Origin: Tetraselmis striata
Lineage: Eukaryota > Chlorophyta > Chlorodendrophyceae > Chlorodendrales > Chlorodendraceae
Direction of reading: 5' to 3'
Assembly (NCBI GenBank): GCA_006384855.1
Contig: VCJN01000874.1
Span: forward strand, 35,334 to 99,333
DNA: 64,000 bases
In this document: positions 23,126 to 33,535 of the stretch, in pieces
Layout: every line of letters begins with the position of its first letter
Position numbering within the stretch: the first letter of the stretch is position 1
Notes under the pieces: generated by a model
Database searches by the model: none
What the model saw: only the letters and a program-made list of their open reading frames with translations
What the model was told of the DNA's origin: nothing
Translations under genes and position numbers: made by a program

Positions 23126-23269
23126 TATGTCACATCTGAATCTCACAGTGACCGCCCACCTCATTCTTAAGCCGAGAGTTGTTGACCTGGACAGGTCCAA
23201 GAATGCCGTACTCCTACAAGGAGGAGCGTGAACTCCTTCTGCGAGCCCGACGCAGCCTCCGCCTCCCGC

Positions 23270-23795
23270 TCCATCACGCGGCGTCCGCATCGCTGAGGTG
23301 GCCATCAGTAGCCGCATGAAAGCGGCCCCACGCCTCGCGCACTGTCGCCGCTGCGTAGGTAGCGGACCCCCGAGCATCGTTCAGGAAGTGATCGTACTTA
23401 CGGGCGGAAACAATTGCGTTGAAGCTGCCTAGGCCAAGTACGGACTCATATTGTGCGTCAAAGAAACCATGTGTGGGCGTGTTGGTGTCGGAGTTCCCAG
23501 GGAGGAACAACGAGCCTCGGGAGGATGTCGTTACTCACGCAACTAGCCGATGAAGGCGGCATCGGGGACGGTAGCCACAAGCGGCGGATGCCAGCACCCT
23601 TCAACCGGGCAGGTGAAGCCTGCTGCACGCTATTGCCACTGCAACATCCTCGCATAACGTAGCCGCCTCCACTGCCGTGTGATCAGAATCGTTTGGGTCG
23701 AGCAAGAGCTCTGCAAGGAAGTCGGTGACCGCTGGAGTGGTGTCGGTGCCGTAGTTACGTCGATGGACCAAAAGAGACCCCGAGTTCAATATCAA
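23270..23795 (-). pseudogene. Two-exon gene fragment, unknown protein
   Basis: Minus strand. One piece (about 23795-23605) reads TPAVTDFLAELLLDPNDS and EDVAVAIACSRLHLPG. A second (about 23512-23274) reads PGNSDTNTPTHGFFDAQY, SVLGLGSFNAIVSARKYD and ATVREAWGRFHAATD to a stop. A donor-like ccg|GTTGAA and an acceptor-like ccgag|GC would join them in frame across about 90 bp. The composition looks like real protein, but the N-terminus is missing and the upstream DNA turns into the SINE-like repeat at 23824. I do not recognise the family. Confidence 0.3.
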
Positions 23796-23823
23796 ATTTG
23801 TTTATACGAGTACATTGCACTCG

Positions 23824-23930
23824 TGTGAATCACAAAAAAGGACATTGACAAATCCACCGCTAAGAGCGGTCATACTAAAAGATTAATATCACAAGCTGCT
23901 TAAAAATGGCATGCGCGCGCATCATCCCGC
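23824..23930 (-). repeat. SINE-like dispersed repeat, copy b
   Basis: gtgaatcacaaaaaaggacattgacaaatccaccgctaagagcgg, then acaagctgcttaaaaatggc-atgcgcgc, collinear with the copies at 11707, 33430 and 49493. Copies a, b and e begin with gtgaat(t/c)aca; all four share the aaatc.acc.ctaaaagc and ctaaaagcggc landmarks. Confidence 0.65.
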
Positions 23931-25340
23931 AACATAATGTCTATTGAAGCTGACACGTGTGACCGTTTGGTTGTGCAATACATCACAGCATGTTACCTCC
24001 TCGCATTAGGCCTTTTGATTAGAGTGCACGCGCTTGAAAATCGGCCAAAGGAGGTGGCGCATGTCGGTCTATGGTGTCTTGGGCGATTGGGAAAAGTAGT
24101 TGAGCACGGCGTAGATCAAATTTCATTGAGGGTGTGGGGCGTGCCAACACATTTGGAGGTCGGCCGTATTTGCGTCATTTTTGCATATTGGAGGCGCTTT
24201 TGCTATTGCGACGTTATTTGGTACCACATCGGGATGGATTGGGGACAATGATATCTCACATGTTGCTTAGCGAAGTTGCCGATGGTCAAGATGCACGAAC
24301 ATACGGAATAAGGGGCTCGCAAAGTGCCAAATGAGCACATGTCATAGGTGAGTGACCCATAATTGCGGTAATAATCTATTGGACAAGCCCAGAAAATTAA
24401 TTTTGGGGGGCGGTTGTCGTCCATTACTCATCATGGGGCAGCCGGGGCCACTTTGGATATCTAGCATCATGCGCTTATGACGTAATTGTGCGGCAAAGGC
24501 ATTATTTGCAAGACCATTCGTGGGTGTGTTTTAGGCGTTTTAACACAGTGATGCAGTCCATGTTGACCCGGGTGATGAAGCTGCCATAGTATATGTTGTC
24601 TCGGTCCAACGGTTGTGCTCTACAAATATAGATAGGGCGCTCAGTAGCATCGTCCATCCGTTGCTTGGCGAACTCTCTGCGCGCGGCAACCTCCTGTGGG
24701 TTCGGCTGGGTGAACTTATCAGCACCCTCCTGGCGGTACGGCGCCGGCTGCTTGTTGTTTACCGAGACGGCGATGCTCAGCGCGGCGGTGCCGGCGCTTC
24801 CGCTGGACGGCGCCTTGGTGTGCCAATGTGAATTCTAGCGCTGGGAGCGCCACGGTTGTGGGCTGGCCACGCGTTTCTGCTGATGCTAGGGTGCGTGCGC
24901 CAGATAGTGCGGCGGACTAGCTGGCGCAATGCCGTCGCTGCGAGCGGTTCCCGACCGACGGCATGCGGTACGGATAGCTGGATAACGTACGGTATCCTCG
25001 CGGTGACGTGTACAGTACTTTAAGCAGTGTTAAACTGAACAGGAAATAATTTGGAATAGGAAGGAAACCCCCCCCCCCCCCCCCCCCCCCCCCCTCCACT
25101 CTCTTTTATTTCGGGGAAAATCCGCTACAGGGTGCTGCTGGTACCTGGACCTGAAACAACTAGTCGCTAATTGAATCTGACTCGCCCAGTGCATATGGGA
25201 TATGCTGAAGCGCGGCAGATTGATGCGCGAGCAGCAGTCTGGGGTCGTTGATTAGTGCCCGCAGCGGCATGGCCCGCCGTAATCACTTGCCACCGGGCAT
25301 CACCACTCCGGCTCCACCAACTCTCAGCACCCAGCTATAC
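23931..25340. other. No gene seen
   Basis: Moderately AT-rich DNA with short unrecognised frames (for example 23937-24251). A poly-C tract of about 26 nt lies at 25069-25094. The last 100 bp is presumably the promoter and 5' UTR of the lumenal protein gene; I see no clear TATA box. Confidence 0.55.
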
Positions 25341-25357
25341 CCGCCTTACGCTGCAAA

Positions 25358-25959
25358 ATGGCTGTTCTGACTGTATCACGCGGTCACCTGCGGCCCTCCA
25401 TCACAAATGCCACTTCGTCTAGTCGGCGGGCGGTCGGCGTGCCAGCGGCGGCGGCTCCCGATCGGCGGCTGGCGCAGCGGCTGGGCTCCACCCTGCTCGG
25501 GCTCGGCCTCAGCGCGGCGCTCCTGGCCGGCCCCGCCGTGGCGGCCGAGGACTGCCTCAAGCGCTGCGTGAAAGAGTGCAACAAGATCGCGCCCGGCTCG
25601 CCCGAGTACTGCCAGGAGACGTGCGCAGACGAGTGCAGCTTCCAGGCTGCCGAGAGCAGCGAGGTGGCGGACGCGGAGGGGAAGCAGAAGGTGGGCAACC
25701 TCGGCTTCCTGGCAGAAGACTACGAGGGCAACAGCCTGGACGCCGCCCTCGGCGGCCTGTTCAACTGGAACCGGGTAACCCCATCCCTCCACGCAGCGGC
25801 TGTCCCGTTGGCCTCATACCAGCAACCCCTACCAATCAAGTAGTGACTTACTCCAATTGCTGTGGCTCCGCCCGCCGCTGCCCGACATCCTCCGAGAAAT
25901 CCTAAGCAGTGCACCTTCCTGCTCTTTCGCAGGTCGGCCCCAACGTGCCCCGGCGGTGA
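25358..25959 (+). CDS. Thylakoid-lumen CX3C-motif protein precursor (2 exons, 147 aa)
   Basis: Exon 1 is 25358-25774 and exon 2 is 25933-25959. The intron has donor CGG|GTAACC and acceptor TTTCGCAG, phase 0, leaving only eight residues in the last exon (VGPNVPRR). The ATG at 25358 sits in a favourable aaaATGG context. Residues 1-35 are a basic, Ser/Ala-rich plastid transit peptide. A twin arginine at 36-37 is followed by a hydrophobic stretch (43-58) and an AVAA-E cleavage site near 63: a typical lumen-targeting second signal, probably Tat-dependent. The mature part (about 84 residues) carries two CX3CX3C blocks at Cys66/70/74 and 85/89/93, expected to form a disulphide-linked helical hairpin. 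Similar small plastid proteins are conserved in plants and algae, but I cannot name a function. The gene converges with the rhodanese gene; TGTAA lies at 26118-26122. Confidence 0.8.
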
Positions 25960-26117
25960 GGATCATGGACGTGCTGCCACCCATGCATGGCGTCCACCCC
26001 CCCCCCCCCCCCCTCCTTTTCGTTTTCTGGCGGTCCCATTTTGCCACCACAAACACGGGCCGCCAGTCTCTCGATCGCTCTGAAGGGCAGATACATGCGC
26101 CGCCCACGCCAGGGCTA

Positions 26118-26122
26118 TGTAA
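26118..26122 (+). promoter_or_regulatory. TGTAA poly(A) signal of the lumenal protein gene
   Basis: The sense-strand TGTAA lies 159 nt past the stop codon. The opposing rhodanese gene ends at 26232, with minus-strand TGTAA motifs at 26221-26217 and 26162-26158, so the two 3' UTRs nearly touch or overlap. Confidence 0.5.
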
Positions 26123-26231
26123 GTTTGCTGGGCCATTCGCAAAATCATACACACTTTTTACAGGGGAGCCCAACAGCCCGCAGCCCACCACATGCCGGCC
26201 CTGTGGACGTTGTGGTTTACAAGCACGGCAC

Positions 26232-29191
26232 TCAGCCGAAGGAGGAGCCGCCCGTGGCGGTGCCGACCGGCAGGTTGGGGTTGCCTGCCCACTCCCACCA
26301 GGAGCCGTCGTAGTTGGCCACGCGGTTGAGGCCCGCCCAGCGCAGCACCGCGTACAGGTACCCGCTGCGGATGCCGCCCGTGCAGTAGGGGATGATGACG
26401 GTGTCGTTGCGGACGCCCAGCGCCGCCAGGTCGGAAGTGATGGCCGCCGCGGGCCGCAGGTTACCGCCGGCGTCAAACACGCTGCGCCTGCCAAGGGAGA
26501 CGGACAGAGGAGAGCAGAGGGCGCGGGGGGTCAGTGATCGACCGCCTGAGGACGGTGTTTCTCTGCTGCACAGTTCAGAGGGGCGCCACGAAAGGGGGTG
26601 GGGGTCACCAGGGGTACGACTTGGCGCCGGGAATGTGGCCGCCTCGCGCAGATCCGTACGGCGTCGCGCCATCAAACTCCTGCGGGGGGTGGGGGGGGGG
26701 ATAAGGCTTTTTCAGCCACGTGGGGACACTGAATTCGGGGTGAAGGGTGGTGCTAAAATAAGATTATCCTAAAATTAAGATAATCATCTAAAATAAAGGA
26801 TTATGGTAGTTCCTATCATGATAGTTGCCATATTCCTTACCGGTACCTGTATCATATTTATGTCATGTTCCCGGACACCAAATTTCGATTTTAAATTCGT
26901 CGGCACATGACAACCACTGCTGACCAGTATCGTGGATTCGCCAGGACGCGTTATGAACAGACGTCGAATGTTCAGGTGGGGGTGTTTGTACGTGTCGGGC
27001 CGTTTTGGTAGGTGACGGTACGTGCTGCGCAGGGTGGGGTGGGCGGAGGGCTAGCGAGGGCGAGCGGCCGCTGCAGGAGCGGGGCAGTCCCTGGAGGAGG
27101 GCGCCACGGCACTGAGGCGGTTCCAATACGGGCTGCTGCACGCGCCAGGGTAGAGCTACAGCTGGTGTGAGTCTCCTATTGACGTCCTTCCTGCCCTGCC
27201 GTCCTCCCTTCCTCACACTGTGTGCCCAGCCGACCAAACTGACCATCCATGTGAAGGACTCCCACCAGCTGTTCAATCAGGCATTGCTCAAGTCGCCATA
27301 TGCGTGTCTGAAGCCCCCTCCCAGCCACCCATACACACATCCACAACCATCGCTGTCTTGTCTTCTCGGGGATTTATCAGCTTCCCACGGCTCGTCATAC
27401 GCCATACTTTCATCGCGTGCAATTCGCGGAGACCACATGTGTGTGTGTGTGGGTGTGTATTTGTGTGTGTGAAAACGAATGAACACATCGTGTCGCGGAA
27501 TGGCTGCCCCCCCCCCAGCCCTTCCCCCCCCGGGGCGCACGTTCTCGTCCCGCGCATCCAGCACCACAATCGAGCCGTTGGCGACGCCGGAACTGAGCTC
27601 CGCGTTGATGTTGTCCGCCAGCGCGCGCCGGCTGTCCTGCACGGTGACGCCCTCAAAGGCGCCCGCCTGCGGGTTGGCCTCTGCCTGTGCGAGGCGGGGA
27701 CATCAGGGGAAGGACACGAGAACAGTGGCCGGGGGGTGAATATACAACTATCGGTGGCATCTGGCAGAGATGTAGGGTAATGTACGGGGATCTTCAGCGA
27801 TTCTCAGTAGTACTTTCTGCAGTACCCAAGAAATATCCGCCTGGTGTAAACCGAGTGCCGAGGGACCTATTGGACCCCGTATTACAGGCCAGACATTGGG
27901 CTCGCATGCAACCTCTGGGAACATTTGCTATAGTTCCGTCCACATTTGAGCTCTGGCATGCAAGGTTGGGTCTTAATTGCAGGCGTGCTACTACCGCCCC
28001 GGCATCCGGACGGGGCCGCATGCATAAAAAGCCTCTGGCTAGTGCGATGAGGCAGGATATGGGATGGAACTGGATGGGATGGTTGGTGGGGGGGGGGGGG
28101 GGGGGGGGGCACCTTGTGTCCGCCCTCCAGCCAGGCGTAGATGCCGCCATAGAGGATGCTCACCTGTGGGATGCAGAGCGAGCTGTGTGTGAGGCCGCCT
28201 ATGCGAGCACCGTGCTGGGAGGTGGGGCGGGTAGGGGGGGGGGGGGGGGGGGACACGTTTCTGTGGCCCAGGTAGTCCAGCTGCCAGTAGATGCGGCCCT
28301 CCTCGCCCCAGGAGCGCGGCGCGGACCAGGCGCCGTACACAACCACCGGCACATCATCGCTGCGGCCGCACCAATGCGGACGGAGCACCGCGTCAGGTAA
28401 TGCAGCCGGATGAATGGGTAGGGTGGGGGGAGCAGGGAGGAGGCGGGGACAGGCGGCAGGTTCAGTAGGGGAAAGGAAGTGAGCCGCACCTGACGCCTTT
28501 AGCGGAGAAGATGGCCGCCTGCTCCTCCGGCGGCAGCAGCTCTCCGCGCGAGCCGCCCGTGAACTCGGTCCAGCCTACCCGCTGGCTACCTGTACGGCCA
28601 CCCCATTTCTCTCAACCGTTGCAGGCCCCCCCAGGAAAGTAAGAGTGAGGAAGAGTGAGGAAGGAAAATACGCCAGGGGCGAGGAGGCACACATATACAG
28701 CCGCGGCTTGCCTGAGATGGACTTGCCCCAGGCCGGGTCCTCTAGGGCGGCCAGCTGGTTGCGCGGCCGCGCGTCCAGCACAGCCACGCCCGCCGGCTCC
28801 CGCATCATCGCCTCCAGCTGCGCAGCGCTCACGAAGACCGGCGCCTCCCCAGCCGGCACCTCGTCCAGCGTGTCAAACGACGGAGCTGACGCCTGCAGCA
28901 CCGCGACCGATATGCCGGTTGCCACGCCAGCGGCCACGATAAACTGTGGGCACGCAGGGACGCTTGTGACGTGAAGTCCCCGCGCATGCTTCTTACGGCT
29001 TCAGGAGCAGAGGTTGGCGAAAAAAAAGCTGCCTGACAAGAGGGGGATGGAAGAGAAGCACTCACCCCTAGCGCAGCCAGCAGCACCCATGTGGACATCC
29101 GGCGCAGCCAGGGCTCCCTGCCCATCGCCACCGGGGCGCCGACCTCCTGGTCGGCTTTCTCCCCTTTCAAGCTCTGAGAAGCTGACGACAT
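26232..29191 (-). CDS. Membrane-anchored two-domain rhodanese (sulfurtransferase-like), 8 exons, 360 aa
   Basis: Exons on the minus strand: 29191-29066, 28943-28712, 28589-28490, 28359-28257, 28163-28113, 27684-27541, 26679-26609, 26487-26232. All phases join. Intron 2 uses a GC donor (TCAG|GCAAGC). Residues about 34-60 form one transmembrane helix after a short charged N-terminus. Domain 1 (about 75-205) has VAVLDARPRNQLAALEDPAW, then SQRVGWTEF and YLGHRNVSILYGGIYAWLEGG. Its active-site loop reads VVYGAWSAPRSWG, with no cysteine, so it should be catalytically inactive. Domain 2 (about 218-350) has IVVLDARDENEF, GGHIPGAKSYPW and the loop PYCTGGIRSGYL with catalytic Cys311. The order of inactive then active rhodanese domain matches thiosulfate/mercaptopyruvate sulfurtransferases. 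The membrane anchor suggests an organelle or endomembrane location; the substrate cannot be inferred. Confidence 0.88.
28081..28110. repeat. Poly-G (sense-strand poly-C) tract directly after a 5' splice site
   Basis: On the coding (minus) strand, exon 5 of the rhodanese gene ends AAG|GTG and is followed at once by about 22 C. A matching tract (28233-28252) follows the exon 4 donor. Confidence 0.9.
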
Positions 29192-29462
29192 CGCTCCACG
29201 AGGCTGCGGGGCGCCCCGCGAGGATGCAAGCGCTCACGGGGTCAGAGCCAGTGCTGCTTGGATTGGCTGCGGGTCCTGACCGGAGGGCGTCTGAGAGGAA
29301 CAGTGTGTGCAAGAACCTCGCGCTCCGGCCTGCTTATGCCTCTGCTGAGTCGGCGATACTATGTGCGCGCTGTGTGGTGGAATTCCAGCACGGCGACGGA
29401 TAGGTGCATAACGTTATAGGTTATAAGACCACCAGCAGCGCGCATAACGTTATGAGCGCGCG

Positions 29463-29487
29463 CCCCCCCCCCCCCCCCCCCCCCCCC
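29463..29487. repeat. Poly-C tract
   Basis: About 25 C in the upstream flank of the rhodanese gene, preceded by a duplicated gcataacgttat palindrome (29404-29455). Confidence 0.9.
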
Positions 29488-29695
29488 AAATTAATTGCGC
29501 ATCAATGCTTTGTATTCAGCCCGGCGGGGGATGTTTATTCGAGTACTATCTCGATAATCCTCACAGGCAAAAGAATTTGAATAATGTAATTCCCCTACCT
29601 CTTGGGTTGAGCGGAGGAAAAGGAGAACCGCGTCCGATATTATCTGGAATACGACAGAATTAATCCCGTTTACAATACGGTTTTATAACGGAGTT

Positions 29696-29757
29696 TTAGG
29701 CGTCCTCCGTCCGTCTTCCGTCCGTCCTCCGTCCTCCGTCCTCCGTCCTCCGTCCTA
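29696..29757. repeat. Pyrimidine-rich (cgtcctc)n tandem repeat
   Basis: About eight irregular units of cgtcctc/cgtc. Confidence 0.9.
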
Positions 29758-29897
29758 TATCATACGCGCTTCGTGTATGAACCGTCATACGTTCGGTATT
29801 CGCTCGTTTTATTTCACGGTAAAAGTACGGGTACGGCTCGAATGGACGCGCGTGTATTCAAGCCCAGGCACGTCGTATATCCGTCTGATATGATCTA

Positions 29898-31993
29898 AAC
29901 GTGTTTATGGGGTTTCCTAACGGACTATAGCTGTCCTAGTGCGACCCGTACGGTCTGTAGTGGTTTGAAGCCGTTACCATCGGGGTTTGGTACGGGCTAC
30001 CCCATCGCCCGCGAGCCCTGCGCTCCCGGCCGGGGAGCTACTTAGGACAGCCACCAGCAGCTCGTCTGCCATCTTCCAGCTCGCTGCCTTCGGCATCGGC
30101 TTCGCGTACTTGTGCGCGCGAGGGTCACTGAGGCTGAACAAGTCCGCACCGAGGTTCATCCACCCGGTAGTGAGTCGTGATCGTGCCGCGCACATGCGTT
30201 ACAACATCGGCAGCGACAGACAGCCCCTCGGTAGTGTGGTTTTCCCTACTCGTGCGCCCGAGGTCGTTTTCCGTTTTTGCCCTGGCTTTGCAGCTGGGAC
30301 GTTTTCGGATGGCGATGCGCACGGCAAGGAATTGGAGCTTGGGGGTCCCCGTTGGGGGGGTTTAAACCTCAACACCCGAAGTCGAGTCGCAATACAGGCC
30401 TTCGGGGCTCCCGCAGTGGAGCGCCCTCTCGCAGTAGTCAACTCTTGAGGTTTAGGTGAGGTGGACGCGCTCGGCACCATGGCCGCTGTCCGTCACGGTT
30501 GTCAACGACGACAACTACGCCCACCGCAACAAATCGGCGCGGACGGAGGAGGACGTCCGTGTCGTCGGGGCGACCACTTGTTGTCCCGCAAGACACTGCA
30601 ACCCAGTCCCCGTGTCCTCGCAGCAGGGCGCCGTGGCATCAACGGTCGTTACATGCTGTGGTTTTCCGAAACTACTCGCGTAATTGGCATGTTGCATGGG
30701 TGGCGCCGCTCACGCGCCGGTGTTTTGAGAGGGCTCGTTGCCCTCGCCCCAATGAAGCTTCAGCAACGTTTGCTGTGGTCGTAGTGGGAGGCGTTTGTGC
30801 GGCCCGTGCCGATGCGTCTCCGACGTCTCCTACTCCAACGTCGTCGTCACAAGGACCACGACAACCTGCAACTGCCCGCCGGGGGGCAGCTCTACCACCT
30901 GGCGTGCCTGGCGTCTCGTGGTGTACGTAACTACCCTTGGCCAACTCTGGGTTTGGGACTTCGGCGGCGGTGGACGTCGCTGGTGCAGCAGCAGCGGCCA
31001 CCTCGTCGTCACCCTCGCTCCGACATCATTGGCATCGTTACGGGCCGGCATAGGCTACAAGGGCCTCTACGCCGGCCAACCCGCTTCCAACGTCACGGCA
31101 ACGCACCTATGACAACACGAGCTGCCCGCCGGGGGACAGCTCCGCCACCTAACGCGACTTGTGCGTTTCGTGGCATCATCCTAAGCCTACGCTTTGTGGG
31201 TTGGTCAGCAGCCGTCGTTGGTGCAGCAACGGCGGTCGGCTCATCGCTCTCCGCGAAGAAAGACCCACGGCGACAGCTAACCGAGTCGGCGGGTCTTCTG
31301 CGACGTCGCCGACAACCGACCCCGACACACCTGAACCGGTACGGCATGACCACACAGGGTTCCACATTTCCGCGCCCTCAGCGTTGTGCGTTTCACCCGC
31401 CGCTCTTCGCACAAGGGGGCGAAACAACCACCGCTGGTGATGACGGCAGCAGTACATCGCTGTCATCGCGAGTTGTTGCGTGTCCACCCCTCGTAACGTG
31501 CATCGCCAGTCCAGGTACAGGGTACGAGTTATCATCGCGTCGGGTACAGTGCACCAGTACTTCACCTGACTGTACTCGGCGCGCTCGCGCGCTCCTGCGC
31601 GCAGCTGTACTCGTCCTACTCGTGCCTGTGCCGCTGCTTTGCTGGGCGCTCGTCGCCAACTTGGGCTTTGCTACCCCTGCTGCTTCTACTGGCCTGCAGT
31701 TCCGGCTCGTGCCGCACGCCACCATGGCGCGCAACCAATGCTATAGGGCGCCGTCGGGAGACGGCGCCTTAATTCCGCGACACGTCCGGCCTATGTCATG
31801 CCGGCGTCAACATCTCCCGCCCGAGTCTGATGCGCCTGCGCCTCGATCGAGGTCCTCTTGGCGCGAGACCCCTCTACAACTCAAGACATCTTCCGCCTTC
31901 GTCTGGTCGGCACGCCTGCCGACTGCCCACGCTCGCAGTCGTAAACGAACCGCGTGTAAACTGGCAAAACCAGACTCGAATGCATGATTGAAA
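29898..31993 (+). mobile_element. Long version (U1, about 2.1 kb) of a repeat present in tandem with a short version
   Basis: The head module 29898-30095 (198 bp, from aacgtgtttatggggtttcc to gctgccttcggca) and tail module 31963-31993 (ggcaaaaccagactcgaatg to atgattgaaa) recur with the same head-to-tail order in the short unit at 32001-32352. The interior (30096-31962) is GC-rich and internally repetitive: gcccgccggggggcagctc near 30880 and gcccgccgggggacagctc near 31126. Its longest frame (396 codons, 30797-31987) is Arg/Pro-rich and resembles no known protein. Each unit is preceded by tgatct. No terminal inverted repeats are evident. Confidence 0.65.
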
Positions 31994-32000
31994 TGATCTT

Positions 32001-32352
32001 AACGTGTTTATGGGGTTTCCTAACGGACTATAGCTGTCCTAGTGCGACCCGTACGGTCTGTAGTGGTTTGAAGCCGTTACCATCGGGGTTTGGTACGGGC
32101 TACCCCATCGCCCGCGAGCCCTGCGCTCCCGGCCGGGGAGCTACTTAGGACAGCCACCAGCAGCTCGTCTGCCATCTTCCAGCTCGCTGCCTTCGGCAGC
32201 GCCCTCCCGTTTTCCGCCTCCGCCCTGCGGGCTCCTCCTCCGACATTCCCTCCCCTTTCGCTGAACCTTCCTAGCCATAAAATGGCGCTTTTCCGTGTAA
32301 AACAACCTCCGCACCTTTTTTGGCAAAACCAGACTCGAATGCATGATTGAAA
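32001..32352 (+). mobile_element. Short version (U2, 352 bp) of the U1 repeat
   Basis: The head, 32001-32198, is identical by eye to the U1 head; the tail, 32322-32352, is identical to the U1 tail. A 123-bp middle contains aatggcgcttttccgtgtaa in place of the 1.87-kb U1 interior. It looks like an internally deleted derivative placed head-to-tail behind U1. Confidence 0.7.
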
Positions 32353-32465
32353 CGCCAAAATAACGCGGTACAGCAGCGCGTTTTTACTGCTGAATCAGTA
32401 AGCGAGACGTGCCTTCTTTATACAGCAACTATACGGTGGTCCAAGTATATGCTGTAAGTAAAATC

Positions 32466-32609
32466 ATCTTTCGCGGATGTGGCGAACGAACGTGATTGTT
32501 CACGTTATATCGTTCGGACATTAGGCGAGTGAAGTAAGCAGGTAAGTACAACGGCACTTACCTGCCAAGCCCCCGCACCGCTAACCCCGCACCCGGCATG
32601 GACACAGAT
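32466..32609 (-). repeat. 144-bp dispersed repeat with internal hairpins (copy B)
   Basis: Inverted copy of 11362-11505; it retains both internal stem-loops (gcaggtaagtac/gcacttacctgc and cgtgattgttcacg). Confidence 0.85.
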
Positions 32610-32934
32610 ATCCGAAACCCGGGGCGGAGATAGCAGTGAGGTTTATAACCATCACCGCCGCCGGGAATCGAGCACTGAGCCAACCGCATACGAAGCGAAC
32701 GACATAACGAGGTAGTACTCGTCTAACTGTAAGTAAAATGATGCTGTTAAAAGGGGTCGCCGCGGTGCGGGGGCAGTCCGCCGACCCGGGGCCCGGCGTC
32801 CGTCGACGGACGGGCGACGGTCGAACGACGGCGTCCGGCGTCCGGCGTCCGGTGCCGGTACAGGCGACGGGCATGGCGATTCGCGGCGTGCCCGCCCCGT
32901 AGACCTGACGACCGGCCCGATCTGCGCGGCCTCG

Positions 32935-33033
32935 TGCGGGATGCGGGCCGCCTGTAGGCGGCTTGTACTGTATCGCTGGTCTTGTAATATCTTTTTGGTT
33001 ATTATTACAGGGAGATCTTGTAATGCTGCTTCT

Positions 33034-33064
<31 letters not shown>

Positions 33065-33110
33065 GGGGGCGGGGGGCGGGGGGTGGTGGGTAATACTGCT
33101 TTTAGCGGTG
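32935..33110 (+). repeat. SINE-like dispersed repeat, copy d (opposite orientation), interrupted by poly-G
   Basis: gggatgcgggccgcctgtaggcggcttgta, then tcttgtaatatct and gggtaatactgcttttagcggtggg: the reverse of the copies at 11707, 23824, 33430 and 49493. A tract of about 28 G with few interruptions (33043-33090) lies inside it. Confidence 0.55.
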
Positions 33111-33189
33111 GGTTGGGCACTGGCCCTTTTGAATGCACACCAGTAGTCAGCGGCAAGCTTTTACGCGGCTTGTAGATTTAATCTGTTTT

Positions 33190-33400
33190 ACAAATATAAT
33201 TACATGAGCTAGCAGCAGAAGGCGATATCGGAAATCACCAAAATAAAAGGCAATCAGAAAGGTCCTCTACATCGACTGCGGGGTGGAAGCAGTAACATGA
33301 GAAGACGCAGAGTGGGCACGAGCACACGCATCAGACTTGGCCATCTGCACACCGGCAGAGAGAATGCCGCCCAGGGTACCATGCACGCAAGCCGAGTTTT
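33190..33400 (-). repeat. Dispersed repeat with a protein-C-terminus-like end, copy 1
   Basis: Shares about 200 bp with 39145-39355. On the minus strand both read LGGILSAGVQ(M/T)AKSDA and then a Ser/Ala-rich end to a stop, followed by a TGTAA motif (catgtaat/catgtaac). This suggests the shared 3' end of a multicopy gene or retroposon; the upstream part is absent in both. Confidence 0.6.
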
Positions 33401-33429
33401 ACAAATTAATTAATACGTCTCTTAAAAAG

Positions 33430-33535
33430 TAAAATTACTGACAAATCTAACGCTAAAAGCAGTATTACCCGAAAAACACACAGTATTACAAGATCAACAA
33501 TACAAGCCGGCTAAAAGCGGCCCGCATTCCGCACC
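33430..33535 (-). repeat. SINE-like dispersed repeat, copy c
   Basis: ttactgacaaatctaacgct-aaaagcagtattac, then acaagccggctaaaagcggc-ccgcat, collinear with copies a, b and e. Confidence 0.65.

Noticed and set aside
30797-31987. 396-codon plus-strand open frame
   Set aside because: Arg/Pro-rich and without domains. It overlaps other frames of similar length and ends inside the tail module of the U1 repeat. Long frames arise easily in this GC-rich DNA.
29898-32198. LTR retrotransposon interpretation of the two 198-bp identical segments
   Set aside because: The shared tail module shows the repeats are two collinear units (head to tail), not LTRs at the ends of one element; there are no TG...CA ends, primer-binding site or pol domains.
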